Shown: positions 35,653 to 48,199, counted from the first letter of the stretch. The stretch: 64,000 nucleotides of DNA from Paracoccus kondratievae (GCF_009301415.1 NZ_CP045074.1:1-64000), one strand, 5' to 3'. The notes: generated from the letters alone by a model not told the origin. A program made the numbers and translations.

Positions 35653-35844
35653 TTAGGGCGTCTGCCTCACCGGTCGCTGTCCGGCTTCACCCCGCCCAGC
35701 GCCGGCAGGGCGGGCGAAACGGGGACGAAAGGCGGGACGAGGGACGTCGAATGAGGTGCGGCAAAACGGACAGCGACCGGCGGCGGCACGCGGCACGTTC
35801 CGCCCGCATTGCGGACAAACCGCAGGCAGGAATGAGCGAAGCAT
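35653..35844 (-). CDS. Small zinc-ribbon protein
   Basis: A 63-residue protein with two knuckles, CPQCG (residues 10-14) and CPFC (26-29 region), spaced as in a zinc ribbon, followed by a basic, Pro/Arg-rich tail. AAAGG precedes ATG 35844. It ends four bases from the convergent qhpG stop and stands alone on the left of the cbb operon. No function can be named. The zinc-ribbon pattern is clear, but expression is not proven. Confidence 0.6.
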   Translation of the reverse strand: MLRSFLPAVCPQCGRNVPRAAAGRCPFCRTSFDVPRPAFRPRFARPAGAGRGEAGQRPVRQTP

Positions 35845-35888
35845 GTCGGAACCTTTATAATTCGAGGTGAACGGAAAAGACTGGCTGT

Positions 35889-35930
35889 CCCCGGTCGCCC
35901 GCCCGATCAGGGCATATACTGCGACCGGGG
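35889..35930. repeat. Perfect 10-bp inverted repeat in the gap left of cbbX
   Basis: CCCCGGTCGC (35889-35898) and GCGACCGGGG (35921-35930) flank a 22-base loop. It lies upstream of the zinc-ribbon gene in the 266-base gap before the end of cbbX. Without a T-run it may be an operator, or an RNA structure in the leader of the zinc-ribbon transcript. Nothing else recognisable is in this gap. Confidence 0.5.
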
Positions 35931-36110
35931 CAAACCAAGCGCCGTCACAACCCGAATTTCTTTGGCATGGCAGCTGTAACGCTTCACGCTGCTCCCCCTC
36001 TGGAAAAACATCCTCCGACGGCGGTCACCGTCATTTTTACAGATGGGGCCGGGACGGTGCCTTTCAACCCCGTGCCATGCGCGACAAACGGCCGCAGATA
36101 AAGGGAAATT

Positions 36111-37034
36111 TCAGTCTGCGTCTGCTCTGTGTCCGTCTGTGTCAAGGCCGCCGGAAAACACGCGGCTTGGGCGGATATCAGCCTCGGTGATGGTCGATAA
36201 GGCGCGGGCATCAACCGGGCCGTCTGCGGAAAACAGCCGGTTCGCCTGTCGCAACCGCGCCCGGTCCAACGCATTGCGGATCGAGCGGGCATTGGCAAAA
36301 TGCGGCTGCTCGCGGCGCAGACGGATATATTCCTCCATCGCCTGCCGCCCGCCTTCGTCAAACGCATAGCCCTGACCTTCCAGCATCGAGGCCGAAATAC
36401 GGCCCAGCTCCTCATCGGTATAATCCGGAAATTCGATGTGATGGGCGATGCGCGAGCGAAACCCCGGATTGGCAGCGAAAAAGCGATCCATACGATCAGC
36501 GTAACCGGCCATGATGACGACCAGATCGTCGCGGTTGTTTTCCATCACCTGCAAAAGGATCTCGATCGCCTCCTGCCCGTAATCGCGCTCATTATCCGGC
36601 TTATAAAGGTAATAGGCTTCGTCGATGAACAGGACGCCGCCCATGGCCTTTTTCAGGACTTCCTTGGTTTTGGGTGCGGTGTGACCGATATATTGTCCGA
36701 CCAGATCATCGCGGGTCACGCTGACCAGATGGCCCTTGCGCACATAGCCCAGCCGATGCAGCAGCCCCGCCATTTTCAGGGCCACGGTTGTCTTGCCGGT
36801 GCCGGGATTGCCGGTAAAGCTCATGTGCAGGGTCGGGGTCTCATGTGCAAGCCCCAGCTCGCGCCGTGCCCGGTCTACCAGCAACAGCGCCGCGGTTTCA
36901 CGAATGCGCTGCTTGACCGGCGCAAGCCCGATCAGCTCCCGCTCCAGCTCATCCAGAATCTCGCGCACGCCAGAGGTTTCATATTCGGCCTTCAGATCGA
37001 CCGTGGCGAGCGTGTCGCCTGCATCCCCATCCAT
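36111..37034 (-). CDS. cbbX: Red-type RuBisCO activase CbbX
   Basis: A 307-residue AAA+ protein. Walker A GNPGTGKT is at 75-82, Walker B VLFIDEA at 134-140, and the pore-loop region YIGHTAPKT follows the first helices. The sequence is typical of CbbX, which frees red-type (form IC/ID) RuBisCO from inhibitory sugar phosphates by pulling the large-subunit C-terminus. It follows cbbS after a 73-base gap that contains a strong hairpin and a repeat core, so its expression may be set below that of cbbLS. Confidence 0.96.
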   Translation of the reverse strand: MDGDAGDTLATVDLKAEYETSGVREILDELERELIGLAPVKQRIRETAALLLVDRARRELGLAHETPTLHMSFTGNPGTGKTTVALKMAGLLHRLGYVRKGHLVSVTRDDLVGQYIGHTAPKTKEVLKKAMGGVLFIDEAYYLYKPDNERDYGQEAIEILLQVMENNRDDLVVIMAGYADRMDRFFAANPGFRSRIAHHIEFPDYTDEELGRISASMLEGQGYAFDEGGRQAMEEYIRLRREQPHFANARSIRNALDRARLRQANRLFSADGPVDARALSTITEADIRPSRVFSGGLDTDGHRADAD

Positions 37035-37043
37035 CTTTCAGCT

Positions 37044-37094
37044 CTTCTTTCGTGGAAAAATATCCTCGGGGGTCCGGGGGCAGACAGCCCCCGG
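37044..37094 (-). repeat. Hairpin plus conserved core repeat between cbbS and cbbX (copy 1)
   Basis: Read on the minus strand, CCGGGGGC-TGTCT-GCCCCCGG (37094-37074) forms an 8-bp stem with a 5-base loop. It is followed at once by CCCGAGGATATTTTTCCACG and then AAAGAAG (37072-37044). The same layout recurs between iolC and iolD (58690-58752). Here it lies after the cbbS stop and ends ten bases before the cbbX start codon. It could protect the cbbLS message or attenuate cbbX. Confidence 0.7.
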
Positions 37095-37107
37095 GCCAAC
37101 AGTGCGG

Positions 37108-37500
37108 TCAACGGCCGACCAGCTCATGGGTATAGCGGATGTGACGACCGTCGGCTTCGGTCCGCCAGGTGCGCAAGCTCGGCTCGCTTGCCGGGCGGTT
37201 GACGATAAAGGACATCATCACCGTCTCCCAACCGCGCGTGCTGTCAAATGCGTTGATGCGGATATAGCTGTCACCATGGGCTTTGCGGCATTCGTCCAGC
37301 TCCATCATCACGCCTTTGGCGTCCTTCAGGTCGAACATCGGGTTGCCCCACATTTCCCAATAGGTATTGCGGGGGTGAGGTTCGTCGGTGAATTCGATCC
37401 CGACGGCCCATTCGCGGGACAGGATATATTCGACCTGGGCCCTGATCTGTTCGTCGGTCAGATCGGGCAGGAACGAAAAGCAACCCTGAGTGATACGCAT
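37108..37500 (-). CDS. cbbS: RuBisCO small subunit CbbS
   Basis: A 130-residue small subunit of form I RuBisCO. The N-terminal MRITQGCFSFLPDLTDEQI and the C-terminal extension (residues about 100-130) are of red type, matching the large subunit and CbbX. It assembles with CbbL as L8S8. It starts 12 bases after the cbbL stop, and its ATG 37500 has GGGAGA upstream. Confidence 0.97.
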   Translation of the reverse strand: MRITQGCFSFLPDLTDEQIRAQVEYILSREWAVGIEFTDEPHPRNTYWEMWGNPMFDLKDAKGVMMELDECRKAHGDSYIRINAFDSTRGWETVMMSFIVNRPASEPSLRTWRTEADGRHIRYTHELVGR

Positions 37501-37512
37501 CGGATGTCTCCC

Positions 37513-40069
<2,557 letters not shown>

Positions 40070-40070
<1 letters not shown>

Positions 40071-42073
40071 CACTTTCCTCCCTGGATAAGCTGGTTGGCA
40101 AGATCGGCGGCACGTTCGGCGGTGATGCCGAAATGCCGGTAAAGAGCGGGGGCAGGGGCCGAGGCGCCAAAGCCTGTCATGCCGACAAACCCGTCGCCGG
40201 GGCGCAGGATCAGCCCGTCCCAGCCCTGACGGATCTGGGCCTCGATGCCGATGCGCGGGGCGCGGCCAAGGACCGCTTCGCGTTCGGCGTCGGGACGGGC
40301 GGCGAAAAGTTCGAAACACGGGGCCGAGACTACGGCGGCGCGGACCCCCTGCACGGCCAGCAGATCGGCGGCCCCAAGCGCAATCTCGATCTCGGACCCG
40401 GTGGCGATCAGCGTCACATCGCGCGCGCCGGTCGTTTCGCGCAGGACATAGGCACCCTGGCGGGTCAGGTTCTCATCCCCGGGTTCCAGCCGGACGGCGG
40501 GCAGGTTCTGGCGCGACAGGCACAGGACCGAAGGGGTCGAAGGCGAGGTCAGCGCGATTTCCCACGCTTCGGCGGTTTCGACCGCATCGGCGGGGCGGAA
40601 CACCATCAGGTTCGGGATCGCCCGTAGCGCCGCGACATGTTCGACCGGCTGATGGGTCGGGCCGTCTTCGCCCAGCCCGATCGAGTCATGGGTCATCACA
40701 TGGACGACCGGCACCCCCATCAGCGCCCCCAGCCGGATCGCCGGGCGGGAATAGTCGCTGAAGGCAAGGAAGGTGCCGCCATAGGGCAGGAACCCGCCAT
40801 GCAGGGCGATGCCGTTCATGATTGCGGCCATGCCATGTTCGCGGATGCCGTAATGGATATAGCGGCCTTGCCGGTCTGTGGGCGTCACCGCCGCCATACC
40901 CTTGCTGCGCGTGTTGTTTGATCCGGTCAGATCGGCCGAGCCACCCACGGTGTTTTTCAGCGTCGCATTGACGACCTCCAGTGCCATTTCCGAGGCTTTG
41001 CGGGTCGCGACCTTTGGCCGGTCGGCGGCCAGTTTTGCGCTATGGCTGCGGATGGCATCGCGCAGCGCCACCGCGTCGGGCGCGGCCAGCATGGCGTTGA
41101 AACGGGCCTTGTCGGGGGACGCGTTCAGCCGTTCCAGCCACGCCGACCGCGCCTCGGCCCCTCGCGCCGAGACAGAGCGCCAGGAGGTCAGGATATCCTG
41201 TGGGATCTCAAATGGCGGGTGCGGCCAGCCCAGATTGACACGGGCGGCGGCGATTTCCTCGGCGCCAAGCGGCGCGCCATGCACGTCATGGCTGCCCTGT
41301 TTGTTCGGTGCGCCAAAGCCGATCACCGTCTTGCAGGCGATAAGCGAGGGGCGGGCATCCTCGCGTGCCTTGCCGATCGCCTCGGCCACCGCCTCGCGGT
41401 CGTGGCCGTCAACGGCCTGGACATGCCAGCCCGAGGCCGCAAAGCGTGCTGTCTGATCGGTCGAGGTCGACAGATCGGTATCGCCGTCGATGGTGATGCC
41501 GTTGTCGTCCCACAGCACAATCAGCCGGCCCAGTTGCTGATGACCGGCAAAGTCGATGGCCTCGTGGCTGATGCCCTCCATCAGGCAGCCATCGCCGCAG
41601 ATCACATAGGTCCAGTGATCGACCAGATCATTGCCAAAGCGCGCGTTCATCATCCGCTCGGCCAGCGCCATGCCGGCAGCGGTCGAGATACCCTGCCCAA
41701 GCGGGCCGGTCGTGGTCTCGATCCCTTTTGCATGGCCGTATTCGGGGTGGCCCGCAGTACGTGCGCCAAGCTGGCGAAAGGCGCGCAGCTGGTCCATGCC
41801 CATGTCGTCATAGCCAAGCAGGTGGCTGATCGCATAGACCAGCATCGAGCCATGGCCCGCCGACATCACGAAACGGTCGCGGTCGGGCCATTTGTCATCC
41901 GCAGGGTCTACCCTGATAAAGCGGTTGAACAGCACCGTTGCGACATCCGCCATACCCATGGGGGCGCCGGGATGGCCGGATTTGGCCGCCTCGACAGCAT
42001 CCATGGCAAGTACGCGAATGGCATTCGCCATCTGCGTTTCCATGCTGGTGTCGATCCTTGCCATCTGGTTCAT
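40070..42073 (-). CDS. cbbT: Transketolase CbbT
   Basis: A 667-residue ThDP transketolase. It has the N-terminal [11 protein letters not shown], ThDP-binding [13 protein letters not shown] with the NN-type loop ([10 protein letters not shown]), and the pyrimidine-domain [18 protein letters not shown]. It regenerates pentose phosphates in the Calvin cycle. ATG 42073 is favoured by GGGAGGG eight bases upstream; the codon at 42109 would overlap cbbP. It follows cbbP by 16 bases. Confidence 0.96.
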
Positions 42074-42089
42074 TGCCTGGACCCTCCCT

Positions 42090-42962
42090 TCAGGCGCGTT
42101 TGGATTCACTGACCAGACGCAGGATCATCGGCGTCAGGATCAGCTGCATGGCGAGGTCGAGCTTCGGCCCCGGAATGACGATGGAATTCGCCCGGCTCAT
42201 CCATGAGCCCTGGATCATCGAGGTCAGATAGGGGAAGTCGATGCCGCGCGGGTTCTTGAAGCGGATGACGACAAGGCTTTCGTCGGCCGTCGGGATCCAG
42301 CGGGCGATGAACGGGTTCGAGGTATCGACCACCGGCACGCGCTGGAAGTTGATGTCGGTTTCGGTGAACTGCGGGCAGATGACATGCACATAGGCATGCA
42401 TCCGGCGCAGGATCACATCGGTGACGGCTTCGGTCGAGTAGCCCCGGCTTGCCTTGTCGCGGTGGATCTTCTGGATCCATTCCAGGTTGATGACCGGCAC
42501 GACACCGATTTTCAGATCCGCGTATCCCGCGATGTCGATATCGCCGCTGCGCACCGCGCCATGCAGCCCTTCGTAGAACAGCAGGTCCGATTGCGGCGAG
42601 AAATCCTCCCATGCGGTGAAATGGCCGGGGGGTACGCCGTAACGTTCGGCCTCGGCTTCGTCATGGACGTAATGGCGGGTCTGGCCGGTGCCCGTCTCGC
42701 CATATTGACGAAAGACCTGTTCCAGCCGCTTCAGCTCATTGGCCTCCAGGCTGAAATGACTGAAGGTGTGGTCGCCCGTCTCGGTCCGCCGTGCCAGCTC
42801 GGCTTTCATCGCCGCGCGGTCATAGCGGTGGAACGCATCACCCTCGATGCTGACGGCCGAGATTTTTTCGCGGCGAAAGATCTGGTCAAAGGTGTTTTTG
42901 ATGGTGGTGGTGCCAGCCCCGGATGAGCCGGTGACAGAGATGATCGGGTGTTTCTTGCTCAT
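42090..42962 (-). CDS. cbbP: Phosphoribulokinase CbbP
   Basis: A 290-residue class I (proteobacterial) phosphoribulokinase. The P-loop is GSSGAGTT near residues 10-18, and [10 protein letters not shown] (about 41-50) and YEGLHGAV carry conserved substrate-binding and catalytic Asp/His residues. It makes ribulose-1,5-bisphosphate for RuBisCO. ATG 42962 has CGGGGA upstream. It sits between cbbF and cbbT in the operon. Confidence 0.96.
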   Translation of the reverse strand: MSKKHPIISVTGSSGAGTTTIKNTFDQIFRREKISAVSIEGDAFHRYDRAAMKAELARRTETGDHTFSHFSLEANELKRLEQVFRQYGETGTGQTRHYVHDEAEAERYGVPPGHFTAWEDFSPQSDLLFYEGLHGAVRSGDIDIAGYADLKIGVVPVINLEWIQKIHRDKASRGYSTEAVTDVILRRMHAYVHVICPQFTETDINFQRVPVVDTSNPFIARWIPTADESLVVIRFKNPRGIDFPYLTSMIQGSWMSRANSIVIPGPKLDLAMQLILTPMILRLVSESKRA

Positions 42963-42983
42963 ATTCGTTCCCCGGAGTGCAGG

Positions 42984-43976
42984 TCAGGCCCTGAACAGGC
43001 CGCGTTGGCCAAAGAGAGCCGAGACCTCGGCTTCCGGCAGGTCGTGATAGACGGCGATGCGCGTGACCTTGTCGGTCGAGCCAAAGATAAAGGGCGTGCG
43101 CTGGTGCAGCGCCTTGATGCGCTGGTCGAGGATCGGGGCAAGCCCATCCGTCGCCCCTCCGCCAGCCTGTTCGATCAGGAAGGCGATGGGGGCGCATTCG
43201 TAAAGCAGGCGCAGCCGGCCGCGCTCATACCCTTTGCGGGTGTCCGAGGGATAAAGAAACACCCCGCCGCGGATCAGGATGCGGTGGGTTTCAGCCACCA
43301 AAGAGGCGATCCAGCGCATGTTGAAATTCTGCTCACGCGGGCCATCGCGGCCAGCAAGGCAATCGTCGATATAGGCGCGGATCGGCTGTGGCCAGTGCCG
43401 GTAGTTCGAGGCGTTGATCGCGAATTCAAAGGCGCAATCGGGCAATTCCTGCCGCGCCTCGGCCAGCAGAAAGCGACCGCTGTCAGGATCAAGCACGTAT
43501 TGCTGAACCCCTTCGCCAAAGCTGACCATCATCGCGCAGCGCGGGCCATAAATGATGTAACCTGCGCCGATCTGTTCGCGGGCCGGGCGCAGAAAGCTGG
43601 CCTCGCCCGTCTCAGCGGCGGGGTAGATCGAAAAGATCGTGCCGATCGAGACATTGGTGTCGATATTGGACGATCCGTCCAGCGGATCAATCGCCACGGC
43701 AAGGCTGCCCTGAGGGTCCAGCGCCACGGTCTCTTCCTGCTCTTCCGAGGCAAGCCAGCGCACTCCGGCACTGGCCAGAGCCTCGCGGAACAGATCATCT
43801 GCGATGACATCCAGCGCCTTTTGCCGGTCGCCGTCTGAGTTGGTCCCGACCGCTGCGGCCAGATCGCCACCGCGGCGAATGATGGCGGCAAGCTGTGCCC
43901 CGGCACCGGCAATGGCTTGCATGGCCTGCTGCAGGTGCCGGGGAATCCGGTCGGTCTGAATGGTTTCGGCGGTCAT
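42984..43976 (-). CDS. cbbF: Class I fructose-1,6-bisphosphatase CbbF
   Basis: A 330-residue FBPase, also likely active on sedoheptulose bisphosphate. Metal-site motifs are SEEQEE and [10 protein letters not shown] (about residues 105-114), and FLYPSD lies further on. ATG 43976 has GGGAGGAG directly before it; an in-frame codon at 44018 is less likely. It is the first gene of the leftward cbbF-P-T-A-L-S-X operon, 96 bases from the divergent cbbR. Confidence 0.95.
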   Translation of the reverse strand: MTAETIQTDRIPRHLQQAMQAIAGAGAQLAAIIRRGGDLAAAVGTNSDGDRQKALDVIADDLFREALASAGVRWLASEEQEETVALDPQGSLAVAIDPLDGSSNIDTNVSIGTIFSIYPAAETGEASFLRPAREQIGAGYIIYGPRCAMMVSFGEGVQQYVLDPDSGRFLLAEARQELPDCAFEFAINASNYRHWPQPIRAYIDDCLAGRDGPREQNFNMRWIASLVAETHRILIRGGVFLYPSDTRKGYERGRLRLLYECAPIAFLIEQAGGGATDGLAPILDQRIKALHQRTPFIFGSTDKVTRIAVYHDLPEAEVSALFGQRGLFRA

Positions 43977-44025
43977 CGGCTCCTCCCTCTGGAACGCGTC
44001 CCGCCTTCTTGTTGACACGGTCAGA

Positions 44026-44044
44026 TTTTAAGGAACATTTAAAA
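44026..44044. promoter_or_regulatory. Probable CbbR binding site in the cbbF-cbbR intergenic region
   Basis: TTTTAA (44026-44031) and TTAAAA (44039-44044) form a perfect 6-base dyad around 7 bases, in a markedly AT-rich segment. It contains a T-N11-A pair typical of LysR-type sites (T44029, A44041). It is central between the two start codons. CbbR is the natural partner, by inference. Confidence 0.6.
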
Positions 44045-44072
44045 ATGTAGAAATCCAATTCGGAAAAAATGA

Positions 44073-45002
44073 ATGGCACGTGTGGACGCGATCACCCTGC
44101 GGCAGCTGCGCGTATTGCGCGCGGTCATCGACAGCGGCTCTCTGACGGGTGCGGCGGGAAATCTGGGGCTAAGCCCACCCGCCGTTCACAGCCAGCTGCG
44201 GGCGCTTGAGGATCTGATGTCTGCGCCTTTGGTCATAAGAGGAGAGCACGGCGCCTTTCTTGCCACCGATGAGGGCAGGGCGGTTCTGGAGGCCGAGGCC
44301 CAGATCGCCGTGGCGCTGGAGACCTGTGCGCGGCGGGTCACGGCGCTGCAAAGCGGCCATACCGGCAATGTCTCTCTGGGGGTGGTTTCGACCGGAAAAT
44401 ACTTTGCCCCAAGGCTGGTCGCCGAACTGCGCCGGATCCTGCCCGATGTCGAGGTGACGCTGCGCATCGGTAACCGCGATGCGGTGATCCAGTGGCTGAC
44501 CTCTCGGGCGCTGGATCTGGCGATCATGGGCCGTCCGCCGCGCAGTCCTGCGGTGGTGGCAGAACCGGTCGGCCCCCATCCTCATATCATCGTCGCACCC
44601 CCGGATCATCCGTTGGCCCATGCTGATCCCGCGTTGCCGCAGGACCTGCTGGCCGAGACTTATCTGGCGCGTGAACCCGGCTCTGGCACCCGTATCCTGA
44701 TGACGCGGTTTCTGGATCGAATCGGCGACGGCACCCCCTGGCGCATGGTCGAGATGGGCACGAATGAGACGATCAAACAGGCGGTGATCGCTGGTTTGGG
44801 GATCGCGCTTATCTCGCAGCACACCGTGACCGAGGAATTGCGCTCGGGACGGTTGGTGGCGCTGAAGGCGGTGGGGCTGCCGATCCAGCGCAGCTGGTTC
44901 CTGTTGCGGCGCGAGGATATGGCGCTGTCGCCTGCCGGTCAGCGTGTCCATGACCATATTCTGGCGCTGAAGGGGGGCTTTCTGCCGACGGTCGTATCGT
45001 GA
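44073..45002 (+). CDS. cbbR: LysR-type Calvin cycle regulator CbbR
   Basis: A 309-residue LysR regulator. The helix-turn-helix is in LRQLRVLRAVIDSGSLTGAA and LGLSPPAVHSQLRALEDLM (residues about 6-45), with the effector domain from about 95. It matches the CbbR subgroup, including the ASTGKYF-like VVSTGKYFAPRLV. It diverges from cbbF. It would activate the operon when Calvin cycle intermediates signal a need for CO2 fixation. Confidence 0.94.
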   Translation: MARVDAITLRQLRVLRAVIDSGSLTGAAGNLGLSPPAVHSQLRALEDLMSAPLVIRGEHGAFLATDEGRAVLEAEAQIAVALETCARRVTALQSGHTGNVSLGVVSTGKYFAPRLVAELRRILPDVEVTLRIGNRDAVIQWLTSRALDLAIMGRPPRSPAVVAEPVGPHPHIIVAPPDHPLAHADPALPQDLLAETYLAREPGSGTRILMTRFLDRIGDGTPWRMVEMGTNETIKQAVIAGLGIALISQHTVTEELRSGRLVALKAVGLPIQRSWFLLRREDMALSPAGQRVHDHILALKGGFLPTVVS

Positions 45003-45119
45003 CCATCGGGCACGCGTTGCACGAATGCACGCGGGTCCGCAGTCTGGGGCTTGGCAGGGCCCTGTGCCTTGTGGCAATGCGAAGGTGACGCCGGGTCGGG
45101 AGGACCGGGCGAAAGACGG

Positions 45120-46166
45120 GTGAATCACGTGCCGCAATCTGTTGCCGAGGAAAGCGAACGCTATATCGCGCGGGGCATTGCCCATGTGAAGATTCCGCCC
45201 CCCTCGCGCCCGCCGGTCACGGTGTCTTTCGTGTTGATGCCCCGCTTTACCATGCTGGCCTTTACCTCGGCCATCGAGCCTTTGCGCGCCGCGAACCAGA
45301 TGACCGAAAAGGTGCTGTTCAAATGGCGCGTGCACAGCGAAAGCGGCGCGCCCATCGCCTGTTCCAACGGGGTGCCGGTCTTGCCCGATGCACCGCTTTC
45401 CGAGGCAGGCTCATCCGATTACGTCCTTGTCTGCGGTGGGGTCGAGCCTGACGCGGGCTGCAGTGCTGAACTGACTGACTGGCTGCGCAAGCAATGGCGG
45501 CACGGCGGCACAGTCGGGGGGCTGTGCACCGGCGCCTATGCCCTGGCGCGGGCGGGCATCCTGAACGGCCATCGTTTTACCCTGCATTGGGAAAATATCC
45601 CGAACTTCACCGAGAAATACCCCGATCTTTCGCCCGAGCGGCGCATCTTTTGCATCGACGACCGCATCGTCACATGTGCCGGGGGCGTCGCCTCGGCAGA
45701 GCTGGCGCTGAAGCTGATCGAAGATTACTACGGTGCCGAGCTAAGCCAGGCGGTGATGAACATGTGCCTGCTGGGCCAGATCCGCCGGGGCGAGGAAGAG
45801 CAGCTCAGTTCGCTGTCGGTCCGTCTGGGCACGCGCAACGACCACCTGATCCGCGCTGTCGCCTATATCGAGGCCCATGTCGAGGATGAGATCGACCTTG
45901 GCGAATGCGCGCGCCATCTTGGCATCTCGCGCCGTCAGCTTGAGCGGCTGTTCCAGCGCTATCTGGACACGACGCCGCTGCAATATCTCAACCGGGTGCG
46001 CTTGCAGCACGCCCGTTCGCTGCTGACCGAGACAAATCTTAGTGTCATGCAAGTGGCGGTGGCCTGCGGCTTTGGCTCATCTTCGTATTTCTCGAAGGTG
46101 TTCCGGACGCAATACGGCGTTTCGCCCTATAAATTCTCGCTGACGCGGAAACGCGCCGCAGATTGA
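45120..46166 (+). CDS. GlxA-type regulator: DJ-1/PfpI domain fused to AraC helix-turn-helix
   Basis: A protein of about 348 residues with an N-terminal glutamine-amidotransferase-like domain (GGVEPDAG, then GGLCTGAYALA) and a C-terminal AraC domain (LGECARHLGISRRQLERLFQRYL and VAVACGFGSSSYFSKVF). This architecture includes GbdR/CdhR regulators of choline, betaine and carnitine use. The start is uncertain: GTG 45120 and GTG 45129 are both possible, and no in-frame ATG lies near. The neighbouring genes do not reveal a target; nothing for betaine use is adjacent. Confidence 0.82.
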   Translation: MNHVPQSVAEESERYIARGIAHVKIPPPSRPPVTVSFVLMPRFTMLAFTSAIEPLRAANQMTEKVLFKWRVHSESGAPIACSNGVPVLPDAPLSEAGSSDYVLVCGGVEPDAGCSAELTDWLRKQWRHGGTVGGLCTGAYALARAGILNGHRFTLHWENIPNFTEKYPDLSPERRIFCIDDRIVTCAGGVASAELALKLIEDYYGAELSQAVMNMCLLGQIRRGEEEQLSSLSVRLGTRNDHLIRAVAYIEAHVEDEIDLGECARHLGISRRQLERLFQRYLDTTPLQYLNRVRLQHARSLLTETNLSVMQVAVACGFGSSSYFSKVFRTQYGVSPYKFSLTRKRAAD

Positions 46167-46235
46167 AGGCAAGTTTCGGACAGCGCCCCTCTCTGAGCTA
46201 TGATCCCCTGAGTCGCACAGATGAAGGGGCATGGT

Positions 46236-47039
46236 ATGGACAAGGATATGGCGGGCAGCATCCGCATTGGCATCGGCGGCTGGACCTATGAACCCTGGCG
46301 CGGCAGTTTCTATCCCGAAAGCCTGCCTCAGCGGCGCGAGCTGGAGCATGCCAGCCGCTCTTTGACCTCGATCGAAATCAACGGGACCTATTACGGCTCG
46401 CAAAAACCTGACAGCTTTCGCAAATGGCATGACGAGACGCCGGAAGGTTTTGTCTTTTCCCTGAAGGCGCCGCGCTATGCGACCAACCGCAAGGTGCTGG
46501 CCGGGGCGGAAGAGACGATATCCCGCTTTTTCTCTAGCGGGGTGATGCTGCTTGGCGACAAACTGGGCCCGATCAACTGGCAATTCATGGCGACCAAGAA
46601 ATTCGAGCCCGAGGATTTTGAGGCTTTCCTGAAGCTTTTGCCCAGCTCGATCGACGGCAGGACACTGCGGCATGTGGTCGAGGTCCGGCATGAAAGCTTT
46701 CGCACCCCCGAGTTTCCCGGCTTGCTGCGCAGATACGGCGTGGCGGCGGTGGTGGCAGCCGACGGGCCCTATCCGCAGATCGCCGATCCGACCGCGCCCT
46801 TTGTCTATGCCCGCATCATGGGCACGACCGAGGATCAGCCGCTGGGTTATGATCCGGCATTGCTGGACCTTTGGGCTGATCGGGTCCGAACCTGGGCCGC
46901 CGGCGGCCTGCCCGAGGGGCTGGACTATGTGGGGCCGAGTGCAGCCTTGGGCCCGCGCGACGTCTATCTATACGTCATCAGCGGTCACAAGGCGCGCAAC
47001 CCGCAGGCGGCGATGGCGCTGATCCAACGCCTGAGCTAG
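46236..47039 (+). CDS. DUF72 family TIM-barrel protein
   Basis: A 267-residue YecE/DUF72 protein. Family stretches are IRIGIGGWTYEPWRGSFYP at the start, LTSIEINGTYYGSQ, PEGFVFSLKAPRYATN, VEVRHESF and a late YLYVISGHKARNP. Function is unknown for the family. ATG 46236 is favoured by AAGGGG seven bases upstream; ATG 46221 is the alternative. It stands alone between the AraC-type gene and the LacI gene. Confidence 0.85.
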   Translation: MDKDMAGSIRIGIGGWTYEPWRGSFYPESLPQRRELEHASRSLTSIEINGTYYGSQKPDSFRKWHDETPEGFVFSLKAPRYATNRKVLAGAEETISRFFSSGVMLLGDKLGPINWQFMATKKFEPEDFEAFLKLLPSSIDGRTLRHVVEVRHESFRTPEFPGLLRRYGVAAVVAADGPYPQIADPTAPFVYARIMGTTEDQPLGYDPALLDLWADRVRTWAAGGLPEGLDYVGPSAALGPRDVYLYVISGHKARNPQAAMALIQRLS

Positions 47040-47137
47040 GGGCCTTTGCTTGCAGGCATGATCGCACCAAACCTGACGGCAGATGGTCTGATGGCTGTCT
47101 GACGGGCATTGCATTTTTGACAGAAGTCCATCACGAT

Positions 47138-47159
47138 TCACCTCATAGCTATGAGGTGA
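47138..47159. promoter_or_regulatory. Perfect 22-bp palindrome covering the ribosome binding site of the LacI gene
   Basis: TCACCTCATAG is followed directly by CTATGAGGTGA, a perfect two-fold repeat without a spacer, ending two bases before the LacI start codon. The right arm contains the only good Shine-Dalgarno (GAGGTGA). As DNA it could be an autoregulatory operator; as RNA a 9-bp stem with an AGCT loop would hide the ribosome site. It is unlike the dyads downstream of the gene. Confidence 0.75.
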
Positions 47160-47161
47160 GT

Positions 47162-48193
47162 ATGACGGGACGCCCGACGATCGAAGATGTAGCCAAAGCT
47201 GCCGGAGTCAGTGTCGCGACGGTGGATCGGGTGCTGAACGGTCGTGCAAAGGTGCGGGAGGAAACGGCCCGCAAAGTTTCGGAGGCGGCCGAGGCAGTCG
47301 GCTATCACGCAGCCCCGGCGATCCGGGCGCGGGCGCTGGCGCATATGCCCGAGCTGCATCTGGGCGTCGTCCTGCAAAAAGAGCGACATGCCTTTTATCA
47401 GGATTTTGCCGCCCGGATCGAAGAGGCGGCACGTCAGGACCCTCTGCATCGCTGGCGGCTGACGGTGCGCTTTTCCCCCGGTCAGTCACCCGCCGATTTT
47501 GCCGAAACCATCGCCGGGATGGCTGGCAAGGTGCAGGCCGTCGCCGCGACCGGCGTTGACCATCATGACGTAACCTCGGCCGTGACCATGCTGCGCGCAC
47601 GGGGAATTCCGGTGTTTTCGCTGCTGTCCGATTTTGCGCCCGGTGTACGTGAGGCGTATCTGGGCACCAACAACCTTAAGACCGGGCGCACGGCTGCCTG
47701 GCTCATGCATCGCATCATGCGTCGTCCGGGAAAGCTGGCGCTGTTCATCGGCGGCCACCGGTTTCACGGCCATGACCTGCGCGAGACGGGTTTTCGCAGC
47801 TATTTTCGCGAATATGCGCCGGAGATCGCCTTTCTTGACACGATGATCAACCTTGAGACGCGGCAGCTGACTTATGAGACGACGCTGGACATCGCCGCCC
47901 GTCACCCTGATCTTGCTGGCATTTATTGCGCCGGCGGCGGGATGGAGGGTGCCATTGCCGCAATCCGCGAATTGGGTCTTGGCGGCAAGGTGGCGCTGAT
48001 CGTGAACGAGCTGACCCCGGAATCGCGACAAGGGCTGATGCAGGGCGTGGTTTCAGTCGTGCTTGCGACACCGTTGCAGCCGTTGGCCCATGATCTGTTG
48101 GGTGCAGTCGCTCATGTGTTGGAACATGGCATGGCCGAAAATCCCGGCCAGCGCTTTGTCACCTCATTGGTTGTCACCCCGGAAAGTCTTTAG
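47162..48193 (+). CDS. LacI family regulator of the inositol operon
   Basis: A 343-residue LacI/GalR protein. The N-terminal helix-turn-helix and hinge are clear (RPTIEDVAKAAGVSVATVDRVLNGRAKVREET, quoted in part), and residues about 60-340 form a sugar-binding-like domain. ATG 47162 follows the palindrome-embedded GAGGTGA. It lies in the same direction as the inositol genes, with tandem operator-like dyads between it and the first transporter gene, so it probably represses them until inositol or a derivative binds. The ligand is inferred. Confidence 0.9.
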   Translation: MTGRPTIEDVAKAAGVSVATVDRVLNGRAKVREETARKVSEAAEAVGYHAAPAIRARALAHMPELHLGVVLQKERHAFYQDFAARIEEAARQDPLHRWRLTVRFSPGQSPADFAETIAGMAGKVQAVAATGVDHHDVTSAVTMLRARGIPVFSLLSDFAPGVREAYLGTNNLKTGRTAAWLMHRIMRRPGKLALFIGGHRFHGHDLRETGFRSYFREYAPEIAFLDTMINLETRQLTYETTLDIAARHPDLAGIYCAGGGMEGAIAAIRELGLGGKVALIVNELTPESRQGLMQGVVSVVLATPLQPLAHDLLGAVAHVLEHGMAENPGQRFVTSLVVTPESL

Positions 48194-48199
48194 GCAAGA

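Noticed and set aside
36017..36038. Stem GACGG/CCGTC followed by TTTTT, resembling a plus-strand terminator
   Set aside because: The stem is only 5 bp and no plus-strand gene ends nearby; the nearest such stop is at 35648 with an opposing gene between.
35867..36190. 107-codon plus-strand frame left of and into cbbX
   Set aside because: Overlaps the 3' end of cbbX, has no ribosome site and no recognisable sequence pattern.
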